Shown: positions 1 through 8,414 of the stretch, piece after piece
How positions within the stretch are numbered: the stretch's first letter is position 1
How the letters are laid out: the number at the start of each line of letters is the position of its first letter
Source of the DNA: a virus
DNA length: 52,342 nucleotides
Virus record (IMG/VR): IMGVR_UViG_3300006484_000013
Span: 1-52,342 of that record
Reading direction: 5' to 3' (one strand)
Position numbers and translations under genes: made by a program
Notes under the pieces: generated by a model
Told to the model about the DNA's origin: nothing
Database searches by the model: none
What the model saw: the letters and a program-made list of their open reading frames with translations, nothing else

Positions 1-64
1 AACGGAACCCATGATGGAGACCTTGCCAAGAAAGGAGGTTAAAGATTCTAGACATCGACCAAAA

Positions 65-135
65 TGCCGCTAGTCAGTGGAGTACAACTATCCCTCATAT
101 GGATGGAAAGGTGAGTTCGAACCTCACAGGCGGTA
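65..135 (+). tRNA. tRNA-Met (CAT)
   Basis: Anticodon stem TATCC/GGATG encloses loop CTCATAT, giving anticodon CAT. The T-arm is GTGAG-TTCGAAC-CTCAC. The acceptor pairs GCCGCTA with AGGCGGT, with one mismatch at its base. No CCA is encoded. It opens a four-tRNA run. Elongator versus Ile2 identity cannot be decided from sequence alone. Confidence 0.8.
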
Positions 136-149
136 CTAATTTAAATATT

Positions 150-341
150 ATGGATTTATTATACACAAAAATGTCAATACCAAAGACGGACAATCAATTT
201 ATGGAATATCAAAAAATACTAGGTGAGAATTATCCTATTGTTGCGATTGAACCACCAAATAAAAACGGTGAATATAAATACGATACGGTTGGTGTGTTTT
301 ATATCAGTTTATACTCTTATTATAACAATATGCCCTTGTAG
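150..341 (+). CDS. Small hypothetical protein between tRNAs
   Basis: A 63-residue reading frame fills the gap between the Met and Arg tRNAs. It runs 10 bases into the Arg tRNA, where the tRNA sequence supplies the stop codon. The frame also extends upstream into the Met tRNA, so I use the ATG after that tRNA. The protein is soluble-looking, with an acidic, proline-containing middle (PIVAIEPPNKNGEYKYD) and a tyrosine-rich end. There is no recognisable family and no clear promoter. It may be real or a chance frame. Confidence 0.35.
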   Translation: MDLLYTKMSIPKTDNQFMEYQKILGENYPIVAIEPPNKNGEYKYDTVGVFYISLYSYYNNMPL

Positions 342-404
342 TTCAATGGATTAGAACATTGGTCTACGAAACCAAAAATACTGGTTCGAATCCAGTCGAG
401 GGTA
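332..404 (+). tRNA. tRNA-Arg (ACG)
   Basis: Acceptor GCCCTTG pairs with CGAGGGT. Anticodon stem TTGGT/ACCAA carries loop CTACGAA, so the anticodon is ACG. The T-arm is ACTGG-TTCGAAT-CCAGT. A34 is normal for this isoacceptor because host TadA converts it to inosine. Confidence 0.9.
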
Positions 405-412
405 CAATACAC

Positions 413-485
413 GCCCCTATCGTTCAACTGTATAGGACATGGCCCTTCTAAGGCTAGAATGGGGGTTAGAATCCCTCTAGGGGTA
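413..485 (+). tRNA. tRNA-Arg (TCT)
   Basis: Acceptor GCCCCTA pairs perfectly with TAGGGGT. The anticodon arm TGGCC-CTTCTAA-GGCTA gives TCT for AGA/AGG codons. AGA is the arginine codon seen most often in the genes of this window, so the tRNA suits phage codon use. Confidence 0.9.
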
Positions 486-491
486 CAATAT

Positions 492-580
492 AGAGAGGTG
501 CACGAGAGGTTTAAGTGGCCACACTGCTAATGTGGTGGACCTTTAATAAGGTCCCATGGGTTCGAATCCCATCTTCTCTA
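492..580 (+). tRNA. tRNA-Ser (GCT)
   Basis: Class II tRNA with a long variable arm. Acceptor AGAGAGG pairs with CTTCTCT. Anticodon stem CCACA/TGTGG holds loop CTGCTAA, so the anticodon is GCT (AGC/AGT codons). The T-arm is ATGGG-TTCGAAT-CCCAT. Confidence 0.92.
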
Positions 581-630
581 CTATTTACTAATATGTCAAA
601 TTTTTAATTTTTTAATGATATTTATAATAT

Positions 631-1275
631 ATGAAATCATTAATTAAAAAATTATTAAGGGAAAGTCTTTTAAGAGAAGATTACGTCACATCATCTCAGC
701 TTGGTAAATTAGAAATTGAATTAGATAATTTATTTAAAAGTGTTGGTGTTGATATTGAATTTACAAAACATTTTTTGGATAGGGTGAATGATGTTAGAAA
801 TGGTAAGGAAATTACAATTGAAGAACTTAGGGATATCTTTAAAAAGATTTATTCACAATACAAAGAGCAGTTAATTAAATATAAAGATGGTTTTGAGGCT
901 GTATTTAAAAACAACCCAACAAATATTAATATCCCGTTTACTATAAGTTGGGATAAGGAAAATGGTGAGTTAGATTTAATCAGTAAAACCATTATGAGAA
1001 AAAAGGATTTTGAAACATCAAATCAAATCCTTTATGTTACTGGTAAAGAACAACAACCACTACAAGCACAACCAAACAAAGATAGGTTTAAAAAAATCAA
1101 ACTAACCTCTGGTGATATCATTAGATATTATGAACAATTAAACAAATTTGAAACATTAGATGGTCAAAGTATTGATATTGATTCAATATTTGATGAGTTA
1201 CCAGAAGATATTCAAAATAAGATAATGGAATTAGCTGAAAATTTTAAAGTTAAAACTAATTTATTTAATAATTAG
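631..1275 (+). CDS. Putative packaged protein with capsid-targeting-like N-terminus
   Basis: 214 residues. The N-terminus MKSLIKKLLRESLLRED is a basic amphipathic stretch with two L-R-E steps, followed by S and D. T4-type prohead proteases cut after (I/L)-x-E, usually before A, G or S, so this looks like a capsid-targeting or propeptide sequence. The same motif starts the proteins at 1700 and 39527. The body has spaced H, R, K and T residues (TKHFLDRVND, ISKTIMRKKDF) that remind me of phage-encoded BECR/RelE-fold nucleases, but I cannot confirm that. It is the first gene after the tRNAs and is followed at 10 bases by a homing endonuclease. Confidence 0.6.
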   Translation: MKSLIKKLLRESLLREDYVTSSQLGKLEIELDNLFKSVGVDIEFTKHFLDRVNDVRNGKEITIEELRDIFKKIYSQYKEQLIKYKDGFEAVFKNNPTNINIPFTISWDKENGELDLISKTIMRKKDFETSNQILYVTGKEQQPLQAQPNKDRFKKIKLTSGDIIRYYEQLNKFETLDGQSIDIDSIFDELPEDIQNKIMELAENFKVKTNLFNN

Positions 1276-1284
1276 AATATATCA

Positions 1285-1662
1285 TTGAATGAAAAAAAAT
1301 ATCATATCATATATAAAACTACTTGTTTAGTTAATAACAAATATTATATTGGTATGCATTCAACCGATAATCTGGAAGATGGTTATATGGGTTCTGGTAA
1401 AGCGATAAAATTTTCAATAAAAAGATATGGTAAAGAAAAACATAGAGTTGAGATTTTAGAAATAGTTGAGAATAGAGAATTATTAGCTGAAAGAGAAAAA
1501 GCAATTGTCACACTATCAAAAGTCAAAAATGGTAAGTGTATGAATTTAAAAGTTGGTGGTATTGGTGGGTTTACTAGAAAGGCTAAAATTAAGAAAAAAG
1601 TTAAAAAGAAACCAATAGTAAAAAAGAAACTTATTAAGTTAAAAACAAAACCTAAAAAATAA
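1285..1662 (+). CDS. GIY-YIG endonuclease, short (Seg-like)
   Basis: 125 residues. The N-terminal GIY-YIG module reads YHIIYKTT then YYIGMHST, followed by the family's usual GYMGSGK and NLKVGG segments. It is closely related to the longer enzyme at 32410-33054, but here the helical and NUMOD DNA-binding part is replaced by a lysine-rich tail of about 27 residues. The frame starts at TTG; no in-frame ATG precedes the catalytic core. It is either a minimal mobile endonuclease or a truncated copy. It lies between two unrelated intact genes and does not appear to split one. Confidence 0.75.
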   Translation: MNEKKYHIIYKTTCLVNNKYYIGMHSTDNLEDGYMGSGKAIKFSIKRYGKEKHRVEILEIVENRELLAEREKAIVTLSKVKNGKCMNLKVGGIGGFTRKAKIKKKVKKKPIVKKKLIKLKTKPKK

Positions 1663-1664
1663 AT

Positions 1665-1695
1665 TTGTTATATTGGAATATATTTTATATCTTTG
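1665..1695 (+). promoter_or_regulatory. Bacteroidetes-type promoter for 1700
   Basis: TTG at 1665-1667, a 20-base spacer and TATCTTTG at 1688-1695. The box ends only four bases before the ATG at 1700, so transcription should start at or next to the initiation codon, giving a leaderless mRNA. Confidence 0.7.
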
Positions 1696-1699
1696 TGGT

Positions 1700-2635
1700 A
1701 TGAAAGATAAAATTAAATCTATATTAAGAGAAGGTACGCTTAAAAATTCATTAGGTGTAACCATTACTAGACCAGACCAAGTACTTATTGTAATGAGGGG
1801 GATTCCAGGTTCTGGTAAATCAACAAAAGCAAAAGAATTGGCTGGTACTGATGGTGTTATTCATTCAACTGATGATGTTATTGAAGCCCAAGGTGATTAC
1901 AGGGAATTCTTCGAAAAGATGATTACAACTAAAGACTTTAGTCCTTTATCTAAAGCACATTCAACAAATCTTACAAATCTTACCAATTCATTAAAAAGTG
2001 GTGTATCACCAGTTATCTTAGACAATACAAATATTAAACAAAACGAATCTAAAGTTGCAGTTAAATCAGCATTGGATTTAGGGTTGGATGATAAGAACAT
2101 TCAATTTGTTGATATTGGTACTGGTGGGTTATCAGCACAAGAATTAGCTGATAGGAATACTCATGGTGTTCCATTGGAAAAGATTGAATCAATGATAGCT
2201 AGTCACGCTGGTCAAGGCCCATTAAGTGTTGCTAGTGTTATGGGTTCAAAAGATATGTATAAAGAATCTGATGTATTATATTCTGCTGTTGTATTAGATA
2301 GTGGTTCTAGAAGTTCACTATTATCTATAGTTGAAAATGAAATTCCAGACGGTTGGAGTATAATCGCACATCATATGACAATTGTATTTGGTAAACCAGT
2401 ACCGAACAAAGAAGATTTGGGTAAAGATATAACACTTAAAGTTACGGAATTGGGGTTATCTGATATGGCTATGGCTGTTAAAGTTGAAGGATACCCAACT
2501 AAAAATGCAACACCACACATCACAATAGCTGTTAACCCAAATGGTGGTAAAGTTGTTATGAGTAATGATATTACTGAATGGAGAAAAATAAAACCATTCA
2601 ACGTTATTGGAAAAGTTACTGAAATAAAGAAATAA
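1700..2635 (+). CDS. RNA-repair polynucleotide kinase fused to 2H phosphoesterase
   Basis: 311 residues from the ATG just after the promoter; a longer frame from 1673 runs through the promoter and is rejected. Residues 1-12 are MKDKIKSILREG, the capsid-targeting-like motif. Residues about 25-175 are a P-loop kinase with Walker A GIPGSGKS (34-41), like the T4 Pnk and AAA_33 group. Residues about 190-300 carry two H-x-T motifs (HMT 225-227, HIT 273-275) of the 2H phosphoesterase superfamily. Kinase plus 2H is the end-healing half of fungal-type tRNA ligases: the 2H domain opens 2',3'-cyclic phosphates and the kinase phosphorylates 5'-OH ends. The matching sealing enzymes lie nearby (4650, 8415-11804). 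Confidence 0.8.
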   Translation: MKDKIKSILREGTLKNSLGVTITRPDQVLIVMRGIPGSGKSTKAKELAGTDGVIHSTDDVIEAQGDYREFFEKMITTKDFSPLSKAHSTNLTNLTNSLKSGVSPVILDNTNIKQNESKVAVKSALDLGLDDKNIQFVDIGTGGLSAQELADRNTHGVPLEKIESMIASHAGQGPLSVASVMGSKDMYKESDVLYSAVVLDSGSRSSLLSIVENEIPDGWSIIAHHMTIVFGKPVPNKEDLGKDITLKVTELGLSDMAMAVKVEGYPTKNATPHITIAVNPNGGKVVMSNDITEWRKIKPFNVIGKVTEIKK

Positions 2636-2637
2636 CT

Positions 2638-3114
2638 ATGAATATTTTTGTTCTAGATGAAAATCCACAAGTTGCTGCGCAAATGCACAATAATAAACAT
2701 GTGGTTAAAATGATATTGGAAACGGCTCAATTATTATGTGGTGTTCATCACGTAACTGATAGTCAATATCTAATACCGTATAAGTTATCACATAAAAATC
2801 ACCCATGTTCAATTTGGACCAGAGAGTGTATTGAAAATTATATTTGGTTGTGTGATTTGGGTATGTCATTATGTGAGGAATATACATATCGTTATGGTAA
2901 GAGGCATAAATCTCAGGATGTTATTGAATGGTGCTTGATAAACACACCAAATATACCAACCAATGGTGATATAACAAACTTTGCTATGGCCATGCCAGAT
3001 GATTGTAAAATCGATTCAGTTGTTGATTCATATAGATTATACTATATGACACATAAAAAAAGCTTAGCTGACTGGAAAAATAGAAAAAAACCTGATTGGT
3101 TTGTTGTCGATTAA
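2638..3114 (+). CDS. Conserved phage protein, possibly DNA glycosylase-like
   Basis: 158 residues, starting two bases after the kinase/2H stop, so co-transcribed. Recognisable conserved stretches are KHVVKMILETAQLL, NHPCSIW, EYTYRYGKRHKS and the C-terminal WKNRKKPDWF. The K/E/NHP pattern resembles phage proteins related to the pyrimidine-dimer glycosylase (DenV-like) group, but the match is by memory of pattern only. It is soluble, with no signal peptide. Confidence 0.55.
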   Translation: MNIFVLDENPQVAAQMHNNKHVVKMILETAQLLCGVHHVTDSQYLIPYKLSHKNHPCSIWTRECIENYIWLCDLGMSLCEEYTYRYGKRHKSQDVIEWCLINTPNIPTNGDITNFAMAMPDDCKIDSVVDSYRLYYMTHKKSLADWKNRKKPDWFVVD

Positions 3115-3147
3115 TAAAAAAACTCATATTTTTACAAAAAAGAATCG

Positions 3148-3447
3148 ATGGAAGATAATATGGAAAGATATGATGAGTTATCTATTAAACTACTAAAGAT
3201 AGGTGAAGCCTTGATAATGGAAGGTGAAGATAAACAAGATTATGTAATTAGCACTATTGGTAATTTTATAATCTTTATTAGCTCATTAATATATGATGAA
3301 AATGATATGCATGTATTTTCTGAAATGTGCAGTATGATAGCCGCTAAGAAAATGATGGAAGAAAGTGAAATAATGGGATTACTTGGTGATTTAAGTTTTT
3401 CAGAACTTGAAAAATTAATAAAAACTTTAAAAGATAGGAATAAATAG
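3148..3447 (+). CDS. Hypothetical helical protein
   Basis: 99 residues, acidic and predicted mostly helical. A methionine-rich middle (MCSMIAAKKMMEESEIM) and a hydrophobic stretch (IGNFIIFISSLIY) are the only notable features; the latter is short for a membrane span. An internal ATG at 3160 is an alternative start. No family recognised. Confidence 0.6.
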   Translation: MEDNMERYDELSIKLLKIGEALIMEGEDKQDYVISTIGNFIIFISSLIYDENDMHVFSEMCSMIAAKKMMEESEIMGLLGDLSFSELEKLIKTLKDRNK

Positions 3448-3478
3448 TATTTATTTTTTGTGAGTTTGTGTTATATTT

Positions 3479-4567
3479 ATGATAAAACACAAACTTATGA
3501 AAAGATTATTATTATCATTATTTGTATTATTAAATACATTATCATATAGTCAAACAGTAATAGCTTATGATTATATTGAAACTACTAGTTGGGGTACTGG
3601 AGGGGCTGGTTGGTCAGTTGGTTGTGGACCATGTGGTTACTATATAAATGCATTTGTATCATCAAATTCGAGTGCTGTATTAATTGGTTCAGGTAATGGG
3701 GGTTCTGGTATTGAATCTGGTACATATATTTTAAGTAACATTACAGGTTTAAGTGCTACATCATCCTATATGCTTAAATTTAGAGCTGGAGCTTATAAAT
3801 TTTCATCACCCTTAGCCGCCACTGCTGGAAATGATGGTCCAGATTATTTTGATGTTCAATATAGTTCAAATAATGGTGCAACTGCATATATTACTGAAAT
3901 GAGAATAACTGGTTTTGGTAATGCTGTATGGAATTATAATACTAATGCTACTGCCTCAAAAACTGCAAATGGAACACTAACAACATACGCACCGACTGCT
4001 GGTGGGGATAGAACATCCACTGGTGACGGTTATTCTATAATCGAATTAACTTTACCAATGGGGGTAACACAGTTAGCATTTAGAATACCTACACGAACTA
4101 ATTCAGCTGGTGAAGAATGGTGGTTTGATAATTTTGAATTGATTCGAGTATATTCATTACCTATTGAATTGATTAATTTTGATGCTACTAACCAAAATAC
4201 TTATAATTTAATAACCTGGTCTAGTGCATCTGAACATAATAATGATTATTATTTAGTAGAACGTTCCACAGATGGATTTAATTGGTCTGTAGTCAACAAT
4301 CAGAACGGTGCTGGTAATTCCACATCTAAAATTGATTATAGCTTCAGAGACTTCACTTATGAAGCGGCAATTAATTATTATAGATTAACCCAAGTAGATA
4401 TTGACGGTCAATCAGAAACTTTTAAAACAATAAGTCTTAACAATCTTGGTAAAACAAAAATAGTATTATACTTTACGAATTTATTAGGTCAAATTGTAAA
4501 TGATGAGGTTAAAGGTAATTTAATTGTTCATTATACTGATGGTACACATGAAAGAGTTTATAGATAA
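3479..4567 (+). CDS. Secreted type-IX-secretion-like surface protein
   Basis: 362 residues. Residues 1-25 form a classical signal peptide with a hydrophobic core (LLLSLFVLL) and a probable cut after SYSQ. The middle is a Ser/Thr/Gly/Asn-rich beta domain. Residues about 230-320 contain the LPIELINFDA...TWSSASEHNNDYYLVERS...GAGNS pattern that precedes C-terminal sorting domains in Bacteroidetes secreted proteins, and NLLGQIVN resembles a T9SS sorting-domain motif. This is a host-type protein in a phage, so I infer acquisition from a host. It may modify or decorate the infected cell surface. It is followed by a strong terminator. Confidence 0.7.
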   Translation: MIKHKLMKRLLLSLFVLLNTLSYSQTVIAYDYIETTSWGTGGAGWSVGCGPCGYYINAFVSSNSSAVLIGSGNGGSGIESGTYILSNITGLSATSSYMLKFRAGAYKFSSPLAATAGNDGPDYFDVQYSSNNGATAYITEMRITGFGNAVWNYNTNATASKTANGTLTTYAPTAGGDRTSTGDGYSIIELTLPMGVTQLAFRIPTRTNSAGEEWWFDNFELIRVYSLPIELINFDATNQNTYNLITWSSASEHNNDYYLVERSTDGFNWSVVNNQNGAGNSTSKIDYSFRDFTYEAAINYYRLTQVDIDGQSETFKTISLNNLGKTKIVLYFTNLLGQIVNDEVKGNLIVHYTDGTHERVYR

Positions 4568-4586
4568 TTAAAAATAAATTGAAAAT

Positions 4587-4620
4587 AAAAAGGTAATCAT
4601 TTGGTGGTTACCTTTTTTTT
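4587..4620 (+). terminator. Rho-independent terminator
   Basis: AAAAAGGTAA pairs with TTACCTTTTT around an 11-base loop, followed by a T-run. It closes the secreted-protein transcript. The -33 TTG of the next promoter lies in its loop. Confidence 0.85.
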
Positions 4621-4631
4621 ATGTATATTTG
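4601..4631 (+). promoter_or_regulatory. Promoter for RNA ligase 1
   Basis: TTG at 4601-4603, 20-base spacer, TATATTTG at 4624-4631. The leader to the ATG at 4650 is about 18 bases and AT-rich, without a Shine-Dalgarno sequence. Confidence 0.7.
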
Positions 4632-4649
4632 CCAATAAATAATTAAAGT

Positions 4650-5768
4650 ATGTTAGCAATAGTAGAATACATAAAGAAAAATGGGCTTAAAAAAGCTGTT
4701 TCAGAATTTAAGTTGATTGTAAAAGAATATGAAAATAAGATTCTTTTAAAATACAATCAAATAGAGTCTAATATGTCCTTAGAAGAAGTTAAGGATTGTA
4801 GAGGTCTTATCCTTGAAAAAGATACTTTAAAAGTTATGTCATTAGCATTTAGAAAGTTTTTTAATAATGCTGAAGGTCATGCGGCTAAAATAAACTGGGA
4901 CACTGCACATGTTCTTAATAAAGAAGATGGTACAATGATTCAAGTTTATTGGGATTGGCATAAAGAAATTTGGTTTGCGGCAACTACAGGTACTGCTGAG
5001 GGTGAAGGTGAAGTGAATAATAAATATGGTACTACATTTAATGAATTATTTTGGGATACTGTTATTTCAAAGTATTCATTTAACACTTGTTTATTAGATA
5101 AGGACCATGTTTATGTATTTGAATTAACAACACCATATAATATTGTTGTTACACCACATGGTGAATCATCATCTAAATTATTAGCTGTTAGAAATAGATT
5201 AACATTAAAAGAAATACCATACAATGATTTATTTATGGTTTCGGTATCATTAGGAATACCATTAGTTAAATCTTATGACTTAAATGCTAAGAATGCTGGC
5301 GTTCTAATTAAGACCTTTGAAAACATGCCATGGTCTGAAGAAGGTTATGTGGTTATAGATGCTGATGATAATAGAGTTAAAATTAAGAACCCAGCCTACC
5401 TGGCCGTTCACCACTTAAAAGGTAAAACTGCTGAACACAATATTATGGTAATTGTTAAAACTAATGAAATCGATGAATTTATTTCAACTTTCCCAGATAG
5501 AAAGGATGAATTATTGAGATTAAAAGATGGTTATGATGATTTGGTTAATAGATTAAAGTTTTTGTGGGAAGAATTGAAGCTACATAAACCTAAGAGTATA
5601 ATAGCGTCTGAAAAAAAGAGATATGCTGCTAAGGTATTTGAGTTATGTGATAAATATGATTTAAAACCTTTCACAGGGATGTGCTTTGGGTTAGTTGATG
5701 GTAAAATAACATCAGTAAATGAATATATGTTAAACTACGATGATAAATTGTTATATAAAATGTTATAA
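4650..5768 (+). CDS. rnlA: T4 Rnl1-family RNA ligase
   Basis: 372 residues, close to the 374 of T4 RNA ligase 1. Nucleotidyltransferase motif I is KEDGT, with the adenylated lysine at K91. The family's CRGLI segment precedes it at 50-54. Motif IV is EGYVV (231-235) and motif V is VKIKNP (243-248). The enzyme seals 3'-OH and 5'-phosphate RNA ends; in T4 it rejoins tRNA cut by a host anticodon nuclease. The upstream kinase/2H enzyme would prepare those ends. It has its own promoter directly after a terminator. Confidence in the family is high. Confidence 0.93.
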   Translation: MLAIVEYIKKNGLKKAVSEFKLIVKEYENKILLKYNQIESNMSLEEVKDCRGLILEKDTLKVMSLAFRKFFNNAEGHAAKINWDTAHVLNKEDGTMIQVYWDWHKEIWFAATTGTAEGEGEVNNKYGTTFNELFWDTVISKYSFNTCLLDKDHVYVFELTTPYNIVVTPHGESSSKLLAVRNRLTLKEIPYNDLFMVSVSLGIPLVKSYDLNAKNAGVLIKTFENMPWSEEGYVVIDADDNRVKIKNPAYLAVHHLKGKTAEHNIMVIVKTNEIDEFISTFPDRKDELLRLKDGYDDLVNRLKFLWEELKLHKPKSIIASEKKRYAAKVFELCDKYDLKPFTGMCFGLVDGKITSVNEYMLNYDDKLLYKML

Positions 5769-5791
5769 TTATGACAAAAGAATCAGGAAAT

Positions 5792-5822
5792 TTGTTTAAT
5801 TAAAATATTATTCGTATATTTG
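5792..5822 (+). promoter_or_regulatory. Leaderless-type promoter for 5827
   Basis: TTG at 5792-5794, 20-base spacer, TATATTTG at 5815-5822, then four bases to the ATG at 5827. Confidence 0.7.
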
Positions 5823-5826
5823 TAAT

Positions 5827-6261
5827 ATGAAAACAATTAATGTATTAGGAATAACTGTAAGTTATGATTTAGAGGCTTTAGCAAATGAAGTTAATAACAT
5901 CCCATATAATAGAGAAAATTACGTGGACAACCATAGAACGAGTGGTGGAAAGGGTGAACTACATGAAGATGCACCAACCGAAGAAGAATTCATAAATTTA
6001 AGGGCAGCATTTGTTAATGATATACTTAATCTAGAAGATAGATTACCAGCTCTTATTGAAGAAAACTTATTTCTAACTAAAAAAGGTGTTTTAGGTAAAG
6101 GAAGACGTAGACCCATACTTATGGGTCATGATGATTTTTATACAAATGTTATTGATGAATATGACCATGATTTACAATTTGACAGACCTTATCTAAAATT
6201 AGATGTTAGAAATGATAAAGAAGGTGAATTAATTATTCATAAAATGCAAACAAATTATTAA
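5827..6261 (+). CDS. Hypothetical protein
   Basis: 144 residues, acidic, no signal peptide or membrane segment. It has a basic patch GKGRRRP and a conserved-looking acidic end (DEYDHDLQFDRPYLKLDV). First gene of a run continuing through the HD hydrolase, a small protein, DNA ligase and the ligase fragment, with gaps of 2-10 bases. Function unknown. Confidence 0.65.
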   Translation: MKTINVLGITVSYDLEALANEVNNIPYNRENYVDNHRTSGGKGELHEDAPTEEEFINLRAAFVNDILNLEDRLPALIEENLFLTKKGVLGKGRRRPILMGHDDFYTNVIDEYDHDLQFDRPYLKLDVRNDKEGELIIHKMQTNY

Positions 6262-6263
6262 AT

Positions 6264-6773
6264 ATGGACTATACAGACAAAACTTACAAAGAAGCAAGAA
6301 TGGTAGCTGTGAAAGCACACTCTAACCAATCTTATGATGATATTTTTCCATATGAGAAACACCTTGATGATGTTGTTGATGTATTGAAAAGATTTGGATT
6401 CTCTGGAAAATACATTGTTGCTGGATACCTACATGACACAATGGAAGATAACGGGTTATCGTTTAACAAAATTAAAAAACATTTTGGGGAAGAAGTGGCT
6501 GAAATGGTATATTGTGTTACCGATGAACAAGGTCGTATTAGAAAAGAGAAAAAAGAGAAAACACTACCTAAAACAGCTAGTAACCCAGATGCTATTATTT
6601 TAAAATTAGCTGATAGAATCGCTAACATACAACATGGTGGTAAAGTGGATATGTACTTGAAAGAATATCAAGAATTTAAAGGTGCATTATACTTAAACAC
6701 ACCAGCAGATGGTAAAGCAATGTGGGAACACTTAGATATTTTATTAGGTATTAACAAATTAGAAACTGTATAA
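6264..6773 (+). CDS. HD-domain hydrolase, small alarmone hydrolase-like
   Basis: 169 residues. The order of metal-binding features matches the SpoT/MESH1 (p)ppGpp hydrolase fold: H33 after PYEKHLDDV, the HD pair in GYLHDTMEDN (57-58), the VTDEQG segment near 85-90, and D117 in ILKLADRIANI. Standalone enzymes of this type remove the 3'-pyrophosphate of (p)ppGpp. A phage copy could lower the host alarmone level and keep translation running. HD enzymes with other nucleotide substrates are possible. Confidence 0.75.
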   Translation: MDYTDKTYKEARMVAVKAHSNQSYDDIFPYEKHLDDVVDVLKRFGFSGKYIVAGYLHDTMEDNGLSFNKIKKHFGEEVAEMVYCVTDEQGRIRKEKKEKTLPKTASNPDAIILKLADRIANIQHGGKVDMYLKEYQEFKGALYLNTPADGKAMWEHLDILLGINKLETV

Positions 6774-6775
6774 TT

Positions 6776-7012
6776 ATGAGTGAAGATTGGAAAAATGAAA
6801 GAGCTGAAGCTGCCATGAGAGAAGGTACTGAAGCTATTAGAAAAGCTGCTGAAGAAAAGGCTAAAATGGAAATTATAGATGAGGATGATGATAATTGGAC
6901 TCAAATTAAAGAATCTTTATATTCATCTATTAATTCACCTGAACATGATGCTTATGTAAATCTCATAATTATAAAAATGAGAAAAATGTATCACCCACCA
7001 GTAAAAAAATAA
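6776..7012 (+). CDS. Small helical hypothetical protein
   Basis: 78 residues, highly charged. An Ala/Glu/Lys-rich helix covers residues about 5-30 and an acidic stretch (IIDEDDDNW) follows. It starts two bases after the HD hydrolase and ends three bases before DNA ligase, so it is part of that operon. No known family. Confidence 0.6.
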   Translation: MSEDWKNERAEAAMREGTEAIRKAAEEKAKMEIIDEDDDNWTQIKESLYSSINSPEHDAYVNLIIIKMRKMYHPPVKK

Positions 7013-7015
7013 GAT

Positions 7016-8404
7016 ATGAACATTAAACAAATTTTTGATGAAATCGCTGCTGAGAGTAGCACTAACCAAAAGATGGTTATTTTAGGAAAATACGCTGACA
7101 ACGAATTATTGAAACGTGTACTGTATTTGGCTAACTCAAAGAGGGTTAAGTTTTATATTAAACAACTTCCAGAATATACTAGAAACGTAGACCAAAATAA
7201 TTCATTAGAGTTTGTGGTTAGTGAGTTACAACACATAATTGATAGACATGTAACTGGTAATGATGCACTTAATTTCTTACGTGACATATTAGCTAGTGTG
7301 GATTCTGACAATGCTTATATCATTGAGAGAATTATTGAGAAAGATTGTAAAATTGGAATGGGTACATCAAACATGAATAAAGTAATCAAGGGACTTATTG
7401 AAGATACACCTTATATGGGTGCAGTATCTTTTGATGAAAAGAAAGCTCGTAAAATATTCGAAAATGGTGGTGTTGGTGTGTCACAAATTAAAATGGATGG
7501 TCGTTATTGTAATGCAATCATTCGTGGTGGTGAAGTTGAATTAGAAAGTCGTCAAGGCGAACCAACAATTGTTACTGGAGCTAAATTTATCGATGAATTA
7601 TCATCTTTGGATGATTGTGTATTTAATGGTGAGTTAACTATTGATAATGTATCTCGTTATGAATCTAATGGTATCATTGCATCGCTTATTGATATTTGTG
7701 GTAAGAGAGATTCTAGAACAGAAGTTGAAAATGGTAAAAAATTAGCAGCTTTTGAGGAAAAACATGGTAACTTTGAAACAGCTTTGAACTCGATTAGATA
7801 CACTATTTGGGATACAATTACTGTTGATGAATATTTCGATAAAAAATCAGATGTACCTTATTTGAACCGAGCTAATAAAGCTGGTATTTTAATTAACACT
7901 AAAGGGTTATCTATGGTTTCAATAGTTGATGCGGTTATGGTTTACACATATGATGAAGCTATGTCACATTTCCAAGATATACTAGCTACTGGTCAAGAGG
8001 GTACTATTCTTAAAGATATAAAGGGTACATGGAAAGATGGTAAACCAAATTGGCAAATAAAAATGAAGTTGGAAATGGATGTTGATTTACGTATTGTTGG
8101 TTTTAACTATGGAACAGGTAAAAATGAGCATGTAATCTCATCTGTAAATGCTGAATCAGCTGATGGTAAATTATTTACGAGACCAACTGGTATGAATGAG
8201 AGCTTGATGCAACATATCACAGAAAACCAAGAATCTTTGATGGGGACAATTATTGAAGTTAAATGTTCTGGATTATCACATGACTCAAATGGTAACTATG
8301 CGTTGCTACACCCAGTGTTCAAACAACTACGTGACGATAAAGATACGTGCGATTCTTTGGAATCAATAATGGCAATTGAAAATATGGCAAAAGGTTTAAA
8401 TTAA
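7016..8404 (+). CDS. ATP-dependent DNA ligase (T4 gp30-like)
   Basis: 462 residues, slightly shorter than T4 gp30 (487). Motif I is KMDGRY with the nucleotidyl lysine at K159. Motif III includes FNGEL (E206). Motif IV is EGTILKD (328-334) and motif V is WQIKMK (346-351), followed by the OB-fold start. The N-terminal 130 residues form the helical domain typical of gp30. It seals nicks during replication, recombination and repair. It is co-transcribed with the HD hydrolase upstream and the RNA-ligase fragment downstream. Confidence 0.95.
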   Translation: MNIKQIFDEIAAESSTNQKMVILGKYADNELLKRVLYLANSKRVKFYIKQLPEYTRNVDQNNSLEFVVSELQHIIDRHVTGNDALNFLRDILASVDSDNAYIIERIIEKDCKIGMGTSNMNKVIKGLIEDTPYMGAVSFDEKKARKIFENGGVGVSQIKMDGRYCNAIIRGGEVELESRQGEPTIVTGAKFIDELSSLDDCVFNGELTIDNVSRYESNGIIASLIDICGKRDSRTEVENGKKLAAFEEKHGNFETALNSIRYTIWDTITVDEYFDKKSDVPYLNRANKAGILINTKGLSMVSIVDAVMVYTYDEAMSHFQDILATGQEGTILKDIKGTWKDGKPNWQIKMKLEMDVDLRIVGFNYGTGKNEHVISSVNAESADGKLFTRPTGMNESLMQHITENQESLMGTIIEVKCSGLSHDSNGNYALLHPVFKQLRDDKDTCDSLESIMAIENMAKGLN

Positions 8405-8414
8405 TTTTAAAAAT

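Noticed and set aside
1-64. Possible partial tRNA (GACC-TTGCCAA resembles a Gly anticodon arm)
   Set aside because: No closing stem, no T-arm with a matching acceptor, and the left end is cut by the window.
99-149. Upstream extension of the 150-341 frame
   Set aside because: It lies within tRNA-Met; the ATG at 150 is the first start outside the tRNA.
5919-6904. Minus-strand frames opposite the HD hydrolase region
   Set aside because: They are shadows of well-supported plus-strand genes with no promoters or family features.
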